DNA of 64,000 nt from Pseudonocardia sp. (GCF_025465255.1 NZ_JAODNI010000121.1:110359-174358); one strand, 5' to 3'; positions 11,544-20,688 are shown, counted from the stretch's first letter. Notes: generated by a model not told the origin, from the letters alone. Translations and numbers: made by a program.

Positions 11544-11549
11544 CATAAT
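11544..11549 (+). promoter_or_regulatory. -10 box of a leaderless promoter
   Basis: CATAAT, 6 nt before the GTG of the winged-helix gene; it stands out in a 73% GC background. It is back to back with the hisD promoter, 100 bp apart. Confidence 0.6.
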
Positions 11550-11555
11550 CCTGGC

Positions 11556-12713
11556 GTGCCCCTCCCCGAGATCGGTCCCGAGCAGCGACGGGCCCGGCTC
11601 GCGACCCGGCACCGGCTGGCGGCTTCGCACCGCACGGACGACGTCGGCGCGATCGTCGACGACCTCGTGGCCCTGCACGCCACGGACCCCGTCACCGTCT
11701 ACCTCTCCGCCGCCACGCGGATGCGCACCCCGGCACTCGCGCCGATCGAGACCGCGCTCTACGAGGACCGCACGCTGCTCCGCCACCACGCGATGCGCCG
11801 CACGTTGTGGGTGTTCGGCCACGGGAACGCCCGGCTCGCGCACCACGGCGCGACGGTCGACGTGGCCGCCGTCCAGCTCCGCAACCTGCTGAAGCAGCTC
11901 GACGCCGCCGGGGTCCCCGACCCCGCGGCGTGGCTGGCCCAGGCGCGGGCCACCGTCCACGACCTGCTCGCGGCCGAGGGCCCGATGCCCGCCCGCGACG
12001 TCGGCACGCGGCTCCCCGAACTCGCCATCCCCGTCCCGATCGGCGACGCGACCGTCGCCGCCCACTCCCGCGTCCTGCTGATCATGGGTTTCGACGGCCA
12101 GGTCCTGCGCGCCCGCCCGACCGGCACCTGGATCAACGGGCAGTACCGCTGGGCGGCCGCGAACGCGTGGCTGCCGGGCGGGATCGGCGCGGCCTTGGAG
12201 AAGCAGGTCGCCGCCGCCGGGCTGGCCGCGGCCTACCTCCGCGCCTTCGGCCCGGCGAGCCGTGAGGACCTGAAATGGTGGGCCGGCTGGACGGTGGCGA
12301 CGACGAAGCGTGCGCTGGCGGACGTCGGCGCGGTGGAGACGACCGCCGGCTACGTGCTCCCGGACGATCTCGCCCCCGTCCCGGACCCCGGCCCGTCCGT
12401 CGCGCTGCTGCCCGGGCTGGATCCGACGACCATGGGCTGGAAGTCCCGGGACTGGTACCTGGCCCCCGAACTGGTCCCGCAGCTGTTCGACCGCAACGGC
12501 AACGGCGGCCCGTCGATCTGGGCGGACGGCCGCATCGTCGGCGGGTGGGTCCAGCGCAAGGACGGGACGATCGCGACGGAACTCCTGGTCGACGCGGGCA
12601 CGGAGGCACGGGACGCCGTGGACGAAGCCGCACACGTGCTCGAGAAGCTGCTCGGCGACGTGCGGTTCACGGTCCGCTATCCCGCCCCGATGCAGGCCCG
12701 ACTGCTCGCCTAG
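11556..12713 (+). CDS. Winged-helix DNA-binding-domain protein (YcaQ/AlkX-like family)
   Basis: The 385-residue protein matches the general form of the winged helix DNA-binding-domain (HTH_42) family: N-terminal RHRLA...[26 protein letters not shown] near residue 90, and a central [15 protein letters not shown]...INGQYRW region. Some family members (YcaQ, AlkX, AlkZ) are DNA glycosylases that use a QxQ or QxD motif; I do not see a clear QxQ here, so glycosylase activity should not be assumed. GTG 11556 is chosen because of the CATAAT box 6 nt upstream. The next gene follows after 9 nt. Confidence 0.75.
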   Translation: MPLPEIGPEQRRARLATRHRLAASHRTDDVGAIVDDLVALHATDPVTVYLSAATRMRTPALAPIETALYEDRTLLRHHAMRRTLWVFGHGNARLAHHGATVDVAAVQLRNLLKQLDAAGVPDPAAWLAQARATVHDLLAAEGPMPARDVGTRLPELAIPVPIGDATVAAHSRVLLIMGFDGQVLRARPTGTWINGQYRWAAANAWLPGGIGAALEKQVAAAGLAAAYLRAFGPASREDLKWWAGWTVATTKRALADVGAVETTAGYVLPDDLAPVPDPGPSVALLPGLDPTTMGWKSRDWYLAPELVPQLFDRNGNGGPSIWADGRIVGGWVQRKDGTIATELLVDAGTEARDAVDEAAHVLEKLLGDVRFTVRYPAPMQARLLA

Positions 12714-12716
12714 GTT
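12711..12716 (+). promoter_or_regulatory. -10 box overlapping a stop codon
   Basis: TAGGTT begins with the TAG stop of the winged-helix gene and lies 6 nt before the next GTG, so the 12723 gene can have its own leaderless transcript. Confidence 0.5.
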
Positions 12717-12722
12717 CACCCC

Positions 12723-13136
12723 GTGACCGACTGGTTCCTGGCGGGTGAGTACGAGGCCGACGCCGTCGCGTCGATCGCGAGCGGCGAGCGTTCCTTCGAC
12801 GAATGGCCGCACCTGTCGGTCCCGCTACACCGGGCGGAGCTCGCGGTGCTGCACGCCGCGCTCACCGAACCCGCGCCCACGGACGGACCCCTGCCGCCCG
12901 GCCTGCTCGCCGTCGAGGTCGACGAGGGCATGATCGTGACGCGGGTTCCGGCGCCCGTCGTCGAGGCCCTCGCCGAGATGACACCCCGCACCGCGCCGCG
13001 GGTGATCGCCGCGTGGTCCGCAGGGATCGACCATCGCGAGCCGGACGCTCTCGGCGAGATCCTCACCGAGCTCGCCGCCTTCGCCAGGGCCGCCGCGGAG
13101 ACCGGAAGGCCGGTCCTGGAGCTCTCGCCCTACTGA
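12723..13136 (+). CDS. Hypothetical protein
   Basis: A 137-residue soluble acidic protein (MTDWFLAGEYEADAVASIAS at the N terminus) with no membrane segment, no cysteine pairs and no motif I can name. Codon use is the same GC-rich pattern as in its neighbours, and the frame closes neatly 9 nt after the preceding gene, so I regard it as real. The predicted helices and the conserved-looking GLLAVEVDEGMIVTRVPAPV segment give no functional clue. Function unknown. Confidence 0.6.
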   Translation: MTDWFLAGEYEADAVASIASGERSFDEWPHLSVPLHRAELAVLHAALTEPAPTDGPLPPGLLAVEVDEGMIVTRVPAPVVEALAEMTPRTAPRVIAAWSAGIDHREPDALGEILTELAAFARAAAETGRPVLELSPY

Positions 13137-13204
13137 CCGGAGCACACGAATCGGCAGCGGTACGGCCGATCTTCGTCGACGCCCGCCCCGGAAGCCCCGA
13201 ACCG

Positions 13205-13742
13205 ATGACCGACTTCGGATACGACCCGGAGTCCCTACGCCACGCCGGCGCCCGGCACCGATCGACGGGAACCTCCGCCGCCGACCTCGGTGGCTTCCTC
13301 GAACGGATCGCGCTCGACCCCACAGCGCTGGGCGACGTCGCGCACGCTGCGGCGTTCCACGGGGCGACGGTGACCGCTCGCGACACGCAGGCTGGCAAGC
13401 CGCAGCGCCCCGAGATGAAGGGGCAGCCGACGGAGGCTTCGACGTATCCGAGCTCGCCGGGGGCGCCATCGACTCGTTCGAGGAGACCGGCGAGATGCTC
13501 GTCGAGCTGAACCCGCTGCGGGCGCTCACCGAGCCGGCCGAGTACGGGGACACGCGTGTTCCGGTACGCCGGCGGAATCGCCGCCATCCCCCGGGGCGAT
13601 CATCGACCGCCCCCTGGACTTCGCCGACCAGATCTTGTTCAGCGGCGAGCTGCGCAAGGAGCAATGGGACCGGGCGACGGGCCAGACCGTCTCGGCGTTT
13701 CCGCAGCTCAGCCCTGGTTGTGAGTGTGGAACCTCGCTCTAG
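13205..13742 (+). pseudogene. Frameshifted remnant, possibly of a WXG100/ESX-associated protein
   Basis: Three stretches of plausible protein lie in three frames: an alpha-helical N terminus from ATG 13205 (MTDFGYDPESLRHAGARHRS, then AADLGGFLERIALDP), a middle FDVSELAGGAIDSFEETGEM from about 13437, and RYAGGIAAIP followed by IIDRPLDFADQILFSGELRK and SAFPQLS to a TAG at 13740-13742. The last switch falls at a C/G run near 13586-13596. The first part has the size and helical character of small type VII secretion-associated proteins, which is an inference. At least two or three frameshifts make it non-functional unless sequencing errors are responsible. Confidence 0.5.
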
Positions 13743-13760
13743 TGAGGTTCCACACTCACA
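13719..13760. terminator. Perfect 17-bp palindrome covering the nadC stop codon
   Basis: TGTGAGTGTGGAACCTC is followed by an 8-nt loop and its exact reverse complement. It lies where the plus-strand remnant and minus-strand nadC converge, and the nadC TGA (13756-13758) is inside the stem, as is the TAG of the remnant in the loop. It can act as a bidirectional terminator. Confidence 0.8.
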
Positions 13761-14640
13761 GCAGATCGAGGCCCAGGTCCAGGGCGGTGACGGAGTGGGT
13801 GAGGCCGCCGACCGAGATGAAGTCGACCCCCGTCTCCGCGTACTCCCTCGCGTTCGCCAGGACCAGCCCGCCCGACGACTCCAGGAGCGTCGGCAGTGAC
13901 CCGCGGCGACGGACGGCGTCCGCGGTCTGCGCCGGGCTGAAGTTGTCCAGCAGGATGAGCTCCGCGTTCAGGGCGAGGACCTCGTCGAGCTGCTCCAGCG
14001 AGTCGACCTCCACCTCGCACGGCAGGTCCGGCGCGGCCGCACGGGCCGCGGTCAGGGCCGCGGACACCGAGCCCGCCGCGGCGACGTGGTTGTCCTTGAT
14101 CAGGACCGCGTCGCCGAGGCCGAGCCGGTGGTTCATCCCGCCCCCGCACCGCACCGCGTACTTCTCCAGCAGCCGCAGCCCGGGAAGGGTCTTGCGGGTG
14201 TCCCGGATGACGGCCCCGGTGCCCTCGACGGCGTCGACCCACCGGCGCGTCGCCGTCGCCACCCCGGAGAGGTGGCAGAGCAGGTTGAGCGCGGTCCGTT
14301 CCGCGGTGAGCAGGCCCCGGACCGGGGCCCGGACGACCAGCGCGGGCTCCCCCGGGACGAGCCGGGAGCCGTCGGGCAGCGCGGAGAGCACCGCGAACCC
14401 CGGTACCACCAGCTCCAGGACGCGCAGGGCGACCGGCGCGCCGGCCAGCACGCCCGCCGCCCGCGGCGAGAACTCCCCCACCGCGACGGCGTCCGCCGGG
14501 ACGGTCGCGGCGGTCGTCGCATCCGGCCCGTAGCGCAGGTCCTCGTCGAGGGCGGTCTGCACGACCCGCGCCAGGTCCCCGGGATCGGGAACGCCGATCT
14601 CGGTCGCCCCACCGACGCCGGCCGCCAACTTCGCACTCAT
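13756..14640 (-). CDS. nadC: Quinolinate phosphoribosyltransferase (nicotinate-nucleotide pyrophosphorylase)
   Basis: Converts quinolinate and PRPP to nicotinate mononucleotide in de novo NAD synthesis. The 294-residue protein has the typical N-terminal TALDEDLRYGPDATT, ERTALNLLCHLSGVAT, the substrate-binding RDTRKTLPGLRLLEKYAVRCGGG and KDNH motifs, and ESSGGL/ISVGGLTHS near the end, which bind the phosphates. ATG 14640 overlaps the nadB stop (ATGA). It is the last gene of nadABC and ends inside a terminator stem. Confidence 0.97.
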   Translation of the reverse strand: MSAKLAAGVGGATEIGVPDPGDLARVVQTALDEDLRYGPDATTAATVPADAVAVGEFSPRAAGVLAGAPVALRVLELVVPGFAVLSALPDGSRLVPGEPALVVRAPVRGLLTAERTALNLLCHLSGVATATRRWVDAVEGTGAVIRDTRKTLPGLRLLEKYAVRCGGGMNHRLGLGDAVLIKDNHVAAAGSVSAALTAARAAAPDLPCEVEVDSLEQLDEVLALNAELILLDNFSPAQTADAVRRRGSLPTLLESSGGLVLANAREYAETGVDFISVGGLTHSVTALDLGLDLL

Positions 14641-16235
14641 GCCACACCCGCCAACACGTCGGTGCCGATCACCGGGCGCCCGGTGGCGTCCAGCGAGATC
14701 GGCAGGCTGGAGCGCTGCCACACGTCGTCGCGCTCGGGGAAGTCCGTGCGCACGTGGCAGCCACGGGTCTCCCGGCGGGTCCCGGCCGCGGCGAGCACGG
14801 CCTGGGCCAGCAGGGTCAGTGCGGCGTCCTCGACGCCGGCGCGGTCGATCGGCGTCGCCGGCTGCGTCGCCGCCTCCACGACGTCCGACGCCGCGGCGAG
14901 CCCGGCCGCGTCCCGCCCGATCCCGGCGAACGCGCTCATCGCGCGCTGCACGACCCCGCGGTCCGCCACTCCGACGGCGGGCGCGGCCAGGACCAGCTCG
15001 GACGATGCCGACCGCGGCGTCGCGAGGTCCGCGACGACCGCGCGGACGACCCGCTCGCCGATGACCAGCCCCTCGAGCAGGCTGTTCGACGCGAGCCGGT
15101 TCGCGCCGTGCAGGCCGGTGCGGGCCACCTCGCCCGCGGCGTAGAGCCCCGGGACCGACGTCCGGCCGTCGACGTCGGTCACCACCCCGCCGCACGCGTA
15201 GTGCGCCGCCGGCGTCACCGGGATGGGCTCGCGGCGCGGGTCGATTCCCGCCTCCCGGCAGGAGGCGAAGACCGTCGGGAACCTCTCCGCGAACCCGCGG
15301 AGCCCGGTCGCGTCGAGATACATGCAGTCCGCGCCGGTCTCGGCCATCCGCCGGGTGATCGCGGCGGCGACGACGTCCCGCGGCGCCAGGTCGGCGAGCG
15401 GGTGGACCCCGGTCATGAGCCGGATGCCGGTGCGGTCGCGCAGCACGGCGCCCTCGCCGCGGACGGCCTCGGTGACGAGCGGGCGCCGCCCGACGGCCGG
15501 GCCGGTGTAGAGGACGGTGGGGTGGAACTGGACGAACTCCAGGTCCGCGGCCGTGGCACCGGCCCGCAGGGCGAGCGCGACGCCGTCGCCGGTGGAGGTG
15601 CCCGGGTTCGTCGTGCTGGCGTAGAGCTGCCCGTACCCGCCGCTGGCGAGCAGGACGGCGGGCGCGCGGAGCAGGCCGGGCCGCCCGGCGTCGTCGAGGA
15701 CCGAGAGCCCGGCGACCCGTCCGGAGGCGTCCCGCACCGCGTCGAGGGCGACGTGGCCGGTCAGCAGGGCCAACCCGCTGGCGGCCGCGAGCAGGGCACG
15801 CTCGACCTCGGCGCCCGTCGCGTCGCCGCCGGCGTGCACCACGCGGAACGCCGAGTGGCCGCCCTCGCGGGTACGGTCCAGCCTGCTGCCACGGGCGTCG
15901 AACGAGGCGCCCCGCTCGCGCAGCCGGCGGACCGCCGCCGGGCCGCCGCGGAGGACCGCGGCGACCGCAGCCTCGTCGTTCAGCCCGCCGCCCGCCGCGA
16001 GGGTGTCCGCGATGTGCGCCTCGACCGTGTCCCCCGGGATGTCCCCGAGGACGACGGCCACGCCGCCCTGGGCCCAGCGGGTGCTGCCCTCGTCCGCCGC
16101 GTCCTTCGTGACGACGACGACCCGGAGCCCGGCCTCGGCGGCGTCGAGCGCGGCGGTCAGCCCCGCGACCCCGGTGCCGACGACCACCAGGTCCACCGAG
16201 GCCTCCCAGAGCCGATCGATCGCGTGGCCGGTCAC
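14637..16235 (-). CDS. nadB: L-aspartate oxidase
   Basis: FAD enzyme that oxidises L-aspartate to iminoaspartate, the NadA substrate. The 532-residue protein has the Rossmann [31 protein letters not shown], the active-site region [11 protein letters not shown], and [10 protein letters not shown]...[23 protein letters not shown], all family hallmarks. It could be confused with fumarate reductase flavoproteins, but the linkage to nadA and nadC decides. The GTG start overlaps the nadA stop (GTGA). Confidence 0.96.
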   Translation of the reverse strand: MTGHAIDRLWEASVDLVVVGTGVAGLTAALDAAEAGLRVVVVTKDAADEGSTRWAQGGVAVVLGDIPGDTVEAHIADTLAAGGGLNDEAAVAAVLRGGPAAVRRLRERGASFDARGSRLDRTREGGHSAFRVVHAGGDATGAEVERALLAAASGLALLTGHVALDAVRDASGRVAGLSVLDDAGRPGLLRAPAVLLASGGYGQLYASTTNPGTSTGDGVALALRAGATAADLEFVQFHPTVLYTGPAVGRRPLVTEAVRGEGAVLRDRTGIRLMTGVHPLADLAPRDVVAAAITRRMAETGADCMYLDATGLRGFAERFPTVFASCREAGIDPRREPIPVTPAAHYACGGVVTDVDGRTSVPGLYAAGEVARTGLHGANRLASNSLLEGLVIGERVVRAVVADLATPRSASSELVLAAPAVGVADRGVVQRAMSAFAGIGRDAAGLAAASDVVEAATQPATPIDRAGVEDAALTLLAQAVLAAAGTRRETRGCHVRTDFPERDDVWQRSSLPISLDATGRPVIGTDVLAGVA

Positions 16236-17245
16236 TCGCCGCCCCCGGGCTGCCCGATCGCGATCATCCGCTGCACCGCGCGCCGGCCGCGGGCGGCGAG
16301 CTCGGGGTCCACCTGCACCTCGTCCGTGCCCTCGCGGACCGACCGCAGCAACGCGTCCGGCGTGATCATCTTCATGTAGGTGCAGGAGGCGCGGTCGTTG
16401 ACGGCGCGGAAGTCGATCTCCGGAGCGGCCTTTCGGAGCTGGTGCAGCATGCCGATCTCGGTCGCGACCAGCACCGACTTCGATGTGCTCACGCGTGCCG
16501 CGTCGAGCATGCCGCCCGTCGAGAGGATCTTGACCCGCTCGGCCGGGACCGCGCCCGCGGTGGCCAGGTAGAGCGCGGACGTCGCGCAGCCGCACTCCGG
16601 GTGCACGTAGAGGTCCGCCTCGGGGTCGGCCTCGGCCTTCGCGGTGAGCTCGGCGCCGTTGATCCCCGCGTGCACGTGGCACTCCCCGGCCCAGACGTGG
16701 ATGTTCGACCGGCCCGTGACCCGGCGGACGTGCGCGCCGAGGAACTGGTCCGGCAGGAAGAGCACCTCACGGTCGGCGGGGATCGACTGCACGACCTCCA
16801 CGGCGTTCGACGAGGTGCAGCAGATGTCCGTTTCGGCCTTTACCGCGGCGGTGGTGTTCACGTACGCGACGACCACCGCGTCCGGGTGCTCGGCCTTCCA
16901 CTCGCGGAGCTGCTCGGCGGTGATCGAATCCGCGAGGGAGCAGCCGGCGCGGGCGTCCGGGATGAGGACCGTCTTCTCCGGGGCGAGGATCTTCGCGGTC
17001 TCGGCCATGAAGTGCACACCGCAGAACACGATCGTCTCGGCCTCGACCTCGGCCGCGAGCCGGGAGAGCGCGAGGGAGTCCCCCACGTGGTCCGCCACGT
17101 CCTGGATGGCCGGGACCTGGTAGTTGTGCGCCAGGATCACCGCGTTGCGCTTCTCCGCGAGCGCACGCACCTCGTCGGCCCACCCGGGGCCCGGGTCCTC
17201 GGAATCCGTCGCCGGGGGCGCAGTTCGCGTCGCCGTCAGGCTCAT
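16232..17245 (-). CDS. nadA: Quinolinate synthase
   Basis: Condenses iminoaspartate with dihydroxyacetone phosphate to quinolinate, using a [4Fe-4S] cluster. The 337-residue protein has the N-terminal [20 protein letters not shown] and the three expected cluster cysteines, in [20 protein letters not shown] and RASCTYMK. The start is ATG 17245, since GGGGAGGA lies 5-6 nt upstream. It heads nadABC. A promoter and a palindrome that is probably the NrtR operator lie upstream, facing the divergent nrtR-like gene. Confidence 0.97.
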   Translation of the reverse strand: MSLTATRTAPPATDSEDPGPGWADEVRALAEKRNAVILAHNYQVPAIQDVADHVGDSLALSRLAAEVEAETIVFCGVHFMAETAKILAPEKTVLIPDARAGCSLADSITAEQLREWKAEHPDAVVVAYVNTTAAVKAETDICCTSSNAVEVVQSIPADREVLFLPDQFLGAHVRRVTGRSNIHVWAGECHVHAGINGAELTAKAEADPEADLYVHPECGCATSALYLATAGAVPAERVKILSTGGMLDAARVSTSKSVLVATEIGMLHQLRKAAPEIDFRAVNDRASCTYMKMITPDALLRSVREGTDEVQVDPELAARGRRAVQRMIAIGQPGGGE

Positions 17246-17272
17246 CGTCGTCCTCCCCAGGACGTCGGACCT

Positions 17273-17295
17273 GTTTTCGCCTGATGGTCGAAAAC
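17273..17295. promoter_or_regulatory. Candidate NrtR operator
   Basis: GTTTTCG, 9-nt spacer, CGAAAAC: an A/T-rich perfect inverted repeat in a GC-rich region, 28 bp upstream of nadA. It directly follows the nadA -10 box and would cover the transcription start, a good place for repression by the divergently encoded NUDIX-type regulator. That NrtR binds here is an inference. Confidence 0.6.
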
Positions 17296-17301
17296 GTGGC
17301 G

Positions 17302-17307
17302 ATAGTA
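17302..17307 (-). promoter_or_regulatory. -10 box of the nadABC promoter
   Basis: TACTAT on the minus strand; a weak -35 GTGCCG lies 18 nt further upstream. Transcription would begin near 17295, inside the inverted repeat, giving a leader of about 50 nt with a normal ribosome site. Confidence 0.55.
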
Positions 17308-17399
17308 GCAGCCGGGTCCATCTCCCGGCACCGTCCACGTGACCCGGAACTCACCTGGCCGTAACCCCTACGTCGCCGAGGCGGCCGCGCGCCCACCCC

Positions 17400-17405
17400 T
17401 ACGAT
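17400..17405 (+). promoter_or_regulatory. -10 box of a leaderless nrtR promoter
   Basis: TACGAT, 7 nt before the ATG at 17413, giving a leaderless transcript. It is about 105 bp from the candidate operator, so autoregulation through that site is less direct. Confidence 0.6.
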
Positions 17406-17412
17406 CGGCCCC

Positions 17413-18162
17413 ATGGACCGCACCCCGACCCGTCCGACGGGACACGAGGTGCTCGCCGCCGTCCTGCAGATCCGCGCCGGCAGGCTGCAGGTCCTGCTCT
17501 GGCAGCGCGCCCGGGAACCGGACCGCGGGCGGTGGGCGTTGCCCGGCGGGCGGCTCGGGGACGACGAGGACGTCGAGGCGTCGGTGCGCCGCCAGCTCGC
17601 CGAGAAGGTCGACGTCCGGGACGTCACGCACGTCGAGCAGATCTCGGTGTTCAGCGCGCCGGAGCGGGTTCCGGGCGTCCGGCTCGTCGCGACCGCGTTC
17701 CTCGGGCTCGTCCCCTCCGACGCCGATCCGGCCGTCCCGCCGGACACCGCCTGGCACCCCGTCGCGCACCTGCCGGACACGGCCTTCGACCACGCGGAGA
17801 TCATCCGCGACGCCCGGGACCGCCTGCGCGCCAAGCTCTCCTACACGAACCTGGGCTTCGCGCTGGCCCCCCGCGAGTTCACGATCTCGGCACTGCGCGA
17901 GCTCTACGTCGCGGCGCTGGGGCACGGTGTCTCGGCCACCAACCTGCAGCGGGTCCTCACCCGCCGGGAGGTGCTCGTCCCGACCGGGGGGACGGCGCCG
18001 CCCGGTCCCTCCGGCGGGCGGCCGGCGGCCGAGTTCCGGTTCACCGACCGTGCGCTCAAGGTGACGGATGCGTTCGCCGTGCTCCGGCCCCCGGGAGCCA
18101 CCGGACCGGGGTGCGCCAGGACCGATTCGCCGGGCGGCGGGACGCCGACGGCCGTACCGTGA
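17413..18162 (+). CDS. nrtR: NrtR-type NUDIX-related transcriptional regulator of NAD synthesis
   Basis: The 249-residue protein has an N-terminal NUDIX-like domain (residues about 10-140) whose box is degenerate: GGRLGDDEDVEASVRRQLAEKV has Q and K where catalytic glutamates are needed, as in regulators that only sense ADP-ribose-type ligands. The C-terminal half (about 150-225) has the NrtR winged-helix pattern FTISALRELYVAALGHGVSATNLQRVL and GRPAAEFRF. Divergent transcription from nadABC fits a local NAD repressor. The tail after 225 is proline/glycine-rich. The stop overlaps the LON-domain gene (GTGA). Confidence 0.88.
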   Translation: MDRTPTRPTGHEVLAAVLQIRAGRLQVLLWQRAREPDRGRWALPGGRLGDDEDVEASVRRQLAEKVDVRDVTHVEQISVFSAPERVPGVRLVATAFLGLVPSDADPAVPPDTAWHPVAHLPDTAFDHAEIIRDARDRLRAKLSYTNLGFALAPREFTISALRELYVAALGHGVSATNLQRVLTRREVLVPTGGTAPPGPSGGRPAAEFRFTDRALKVTDAFAVLRPPGATGPGCARTDSPGGGTPTAVP

Positions 18163-18848
18163 ACCGCGTGGTCGCGACGATTCCCCTCTTCCCCCTGGGC
18201 ACGGTGCTGATGCCCGGGGCGTCGCTACCGCTGCACGTCTTCGAGCCGCGGTACCGGCAGCTGACGGTCGACCTGATGACGGGCGCCGTCCCGGACAAGG
18301 AGTTCGGCGTCGTCGCGGTGCGGGAGGGCTTCAACCCGGACGTCGACGGCATCGAGGCGCTGGCCCCGGTCGGGTGCACCGCCGCGCTGCTCGACGCCCG
18401 CCGGCTGCCCGACGGTCGCTACGACATCGTCACCCGCGGCGCGCGCCGCTTCCGGCTGCTCGAGATGGACGAGGGCTCGCACTCCTACCTGTGCGGATCC
18501 GTCAAGTTCCTGCCGGACGCCGAGAAGGCGGACGACGGGGACGACCTCACCCGAATGCTGTCGGCCTCGGCCCGCGCGGCCCACCGCCGCTACTGCGCGA
18601 CCGCCTGGAAGAGCGACGACTGGTCCGAGCCCGCCCACGAGGTCGGCGCGGCGGAGCTGGCGCACGTCCTCGCGGCGGACTGCCTGCTGCCGATGTCGGA
18701 CCGCCAGCAGCTGCTCGAGGAGACGCACCCGGTGCAGCGGCTCCGGATGGTGCGCATGCTCATCGCGCGGGAGACGGGCCTGCTGACGCGCCTACGCGCC
18801 GTCCCCACCCCGATGACCACGTACTCGACGGACCAGAGCCACAACTGA
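18159..18848 (+). CDS. LON-peptidase substrate-binding-domain protein
   Basis: The 229-residue protein is a stand-alone N-terminal LON domain: IPLFPLGTVLMPGASLPLHV followed by FEPRYRQL, then EFGVVAVREG and GRYDIVTRGARRFRL. The ATPase and protease domains of Lon are absent, as in the YcaP/Rv-type small proteins of this family; the role is unknown, perhaps protein binding. GTG 18159 overlaps the regulator stop (GTGA). A second possible start, GTG 18168, follows a TACCGT box by 7 nt, which would give a separate leaderless transcript. Confidence 0.85.
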   Translation: MNRVVATIPLFPLGTVLMPGASLPLHVFEPRYRQLTVDLMTGAVPDKEFGVVAVREGFNPDVDGIEALAPVGCTAALLDARRLPDGRYDIVTRGARRFRLLEMDEGSHSYLCGSVKFLPDAEKADDGDDLTRMLSASARAAHRRYCATAWKSDDWSEPAHEVGAAELAHVLAADCLLPMSDRQQLLEETHPVQRLRMVRMLIARETGLLTRLRAVPTPMTTYSTDQSHN

Positions 18849-18853
18849 CCGGG

Positions 18854-18914
18854 CGTCATGGAGCCACGACGCGCTTTTCAGGCCCCCATTCTCGCGTTGT
18901 GGGGCCACAACGCG
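18854..18914. repeat. Two-palindrome intergenic element, copy 1
   Basis: An imperfect palindrome CGTCATGG-AG-CCACGACG (18854-18871) and a perfect one CGCGTTGTGG-GG-CCACAACGCG (18893-18914), 21 nt apart. The same pair with the same spacing type recurs at 57428-57491. It lies between convergent genes and may terminate both. Confidence 0.75.
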
Positions 18915-18928
18915 GTTCCCGGGGGCGG

Positions 18929-19429
18929 TCAGGTCCAGCCGTACCGGGTGCGCAGGGCGTCCGCGACGCGGTCGAAGCGGGCCTCGTCCAGGATCGCGCC
19001 CTCGCGGCGGATGTCGTGCTCGCCGACCTCGAGCACCCGGTCCAGCCGGATGAACGACTCGCGGCCCTCGCGGTCCCACTCGCCGCTGCCGATGCCGATC
19101 CAGCCCTGCTCGCCGTCGCGCCTGTGCTGGCTGGAGAGCATCAGCCCGAGCAGCTCGCCCTGCCGGCGGCCGACGACGAGCAGCGGCCGGTCCTTGCCCT
19201 GGCTCGCGTCCTCCTCGAAGGGCACCCACGTCCAGACGATCTCGCCCGGATCCGCGGCGCCGTCGAGCTCGGGGGCGTAGGCGACGGTCCGCGCCCGCTC
19301 CGCGGTCGGCGCGGTGCGCACGCCGCCGTGCCCCTCCGGTCGCGGCGCGGGCTCGGTGCCACCCGACTCCGCCAACAGCTTCATCCCGACGTCCACCGCC
19401 TGCTTGAGCAGGTTCCCCCAGTCCGGCAT
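18929..19429 (-). CDS. PemK/MazF-like family protein, no partner antitoxin visible
   Basis: The 166-residue protein contains an N-terminal helix (WGNLLKQAVDVGMKLLAE), a low-complexity linker, and from about residue 62 a MazF/PemK-like core: GEIVWTWVPFEEDASQGKDR followed by PLLVVGR. In classical systems this fold is an mRNA endonuclease. No antitoxin-sized gene is adjacent on either side, so a toxin role is doubtful; stand-alone members are common in actinobacteria. The start is ATG 19429, with CATGCT 6 nt upstream; an in-frame GTG at 19435 is possible. Confidence 0.65.
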   Translation of the reverse strand: MPDWGNLLKQAVDVGMKLLAESGGTEPAPRPEGHGGVRTAPTAERARTVAYAPELDGAADPGEIVWTWVPFEEDASQGKDRPLLVVGRRQGELLGLMLSSQHRRDGEQGWIGIGSGEWDREGRESFIRLDRVLEVGEHDIRREGAILDEARFDRVADALRTRYGWT

Positions 19430-19498
19430 GGGCACAGCATGGCCGACGGCCCGGCCCCACCCTCAACCGGAGCCCCCTGATGGCGGGAAAGCGGAGGA

Positions 19499-19684
19499 TC
19501 AGGAGCCGGTGAGCTCGCCGTGCCGGCTGCACCGCGCGACCCAGCCCACCGGCGTCACCTGGACGACCATCCGGCGGGCGCACTCCGGGCAGTAGCGCGG
19601 GGGCTCGAGCTCCCGCCCCCGGGCGCAGCGCTCGTGTCCCGGGTCCGCGGCGGGGCGGCCGCAGCGGTCGCAGAAGAGGGTCAC
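19499..19684 (-). CDS. bsaP: Biotin synthase auxiliary protein BsaP
   Basis: A 61-residue protein with CDRCG and CPECA cysteine pairs and the conserved end [18 protein letters not shown]. Small proteins of this form, coded directly after bioB in actinobacteria, are described as auxiliary factors that BioB needs for turnover, probably carrying or protecting an iron-sulfur cluster. The GTG start overlaps the bioB stop (GTGA), so it is made together with BioB. It is short enough to be missed by gene finders. Confidence 0.88.
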   Translation of the reverse strand: MTLFCDRCGRPAADPGHERCARGRELEPPRYCPECARRMVVQVTPVGWVARCSRHGELTGS

Positions 19685-20688
19685 AGGGTGTCGTTGAGGG
19701 CCTTGAGCGGCATCTCCAGCTCGCCGAGCAGGTCGATGTCCGACTCCGCGGGCCGCCCGAGTGTCGTCAGGTAGTTCCCGACGATCACCGCGTTGATCCC
19801 GCCCAGCAGGCCCTGCCGCGCGCCGAGGTCGCCGAGGGTGATCTCCCGCCCGCCCGCGAACCGCAGCACGGTCCGGGGCATCGCCAGCCGGAAGGCGGCG
19901 ACGGTGCGCAGCGCGTCCGGACCCGGCATCGGCTCCAGGTCCCCGAACGGCGTACCCGGGCGCGGGTTGAGGAAGTTCAGCGGCACCTCGTCCGGGGTCA
20001 GCGACGCGAGCTGCGCGGCGAACTCCGCGCGCTGCTCCAGGGTCTCCCCCATGCCGACGATCCCGCCGCAGCAGACCTCCATGCCGGCTTCGCGGACCAG
20101 GCGCAGGGTCTCCCAGCGCTCCTCCCACGTGTGCGTGGTGACCACGTTCGGGAAGTGCGAGCGCGCCGTCTCGAGGTTGTGGTTGTAGCGGTGCACGCCC
20201 ATAGCGGCGAGCTCGGTGACCTGCTCGGGGGTCAGCATGCCCAGCGAGCAGGCGATGTTGATGTCGACCTCGTCCTTGATCGCGGCGATGCCGGCGGCGA
20301 CCTGGCTCATCAGCCGCGCGTCCGGCCCGCGGACGGCCGCGACGATGCAGAACTCGGTCGCCCCGGTCTTCGCGGTCTGCTTCGCGGCCTCGACGAGCAT
20401 CGGCACGTCCAGCCACGCCGAGCGGACCGGGGACTCGAAGAGCCCGGACTGCGAGCAGAAGTGGCAGTCCTCAGGGCAGCCGCCGGTCTTCAGCGAGATG
20501 ATCCCCTCGACCTCGACCTCCGGGCCGCACCAGCGCATCCGCACCTCGTGGGCCAGCGCCAGGAGCTCGTCGAGCTCGGAGTCCGGCAGCCGCAGGACGT
20601 CGAGGACCTGCTGCTCGGAGAGGCCTTCACCGTTCTCGAGGACCTGGGTTCGGGCAATGCTGAGGACGGCCGACTGCGTTGTGGTCAC
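19681..20688 (-). CDS. bioB: Biotin synthase
   Basis: Radical-SAM enzyme that inserts sulfur into dethiobiotin. The 335-residue protein has the CxxxCxxC cluster motif in [34 protein letters not shown], and the further cluster-ligand region with C and R residues ([22 protein letters not shown]). The GTG start overlaps the bioD stop (GTGA), and the stop overlaps bsaP. It is the type with a longer N-terminal extension usual in actinobacteria. Confidence 0.97.
   Translation of the reverse strand: MTTTQSAVLSIARTQVLENGEGLSEQQVLDVLRLPDSELDELLALAHEVRMRWCGPEVEVEGIISLKTGGCPEDCHFCSQSGLFESPVRSAWLDVPMLVEAAKQTAKTGATEFCIVAAVRGPDARLMSQVAAGIAAIKDEVDINIACSLGMLTPEQVTELAAMGVHRYNHNLETARSHFPNVVTTHTWEERWETLRLVREAGMEVCCGGIVGMGETLEQRAEFAAQLASLTPDEVPLNFLNPRPGTPFGDLEPMPGPDALRTVAAFRLAMPRTVLRFAGGREITLGDLGARQGLLGGINAVIVGNYLTTLGRPAESDIDLLGELEMPLKALNDTL

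Noticed and set aside
11556..12713. DNA glycosylase annotation for the winged-helix protein
   Set aside because: The catalytic QxQ/QxD motif of AlkX/YcaQ could not be located, so only the family level is claimed.
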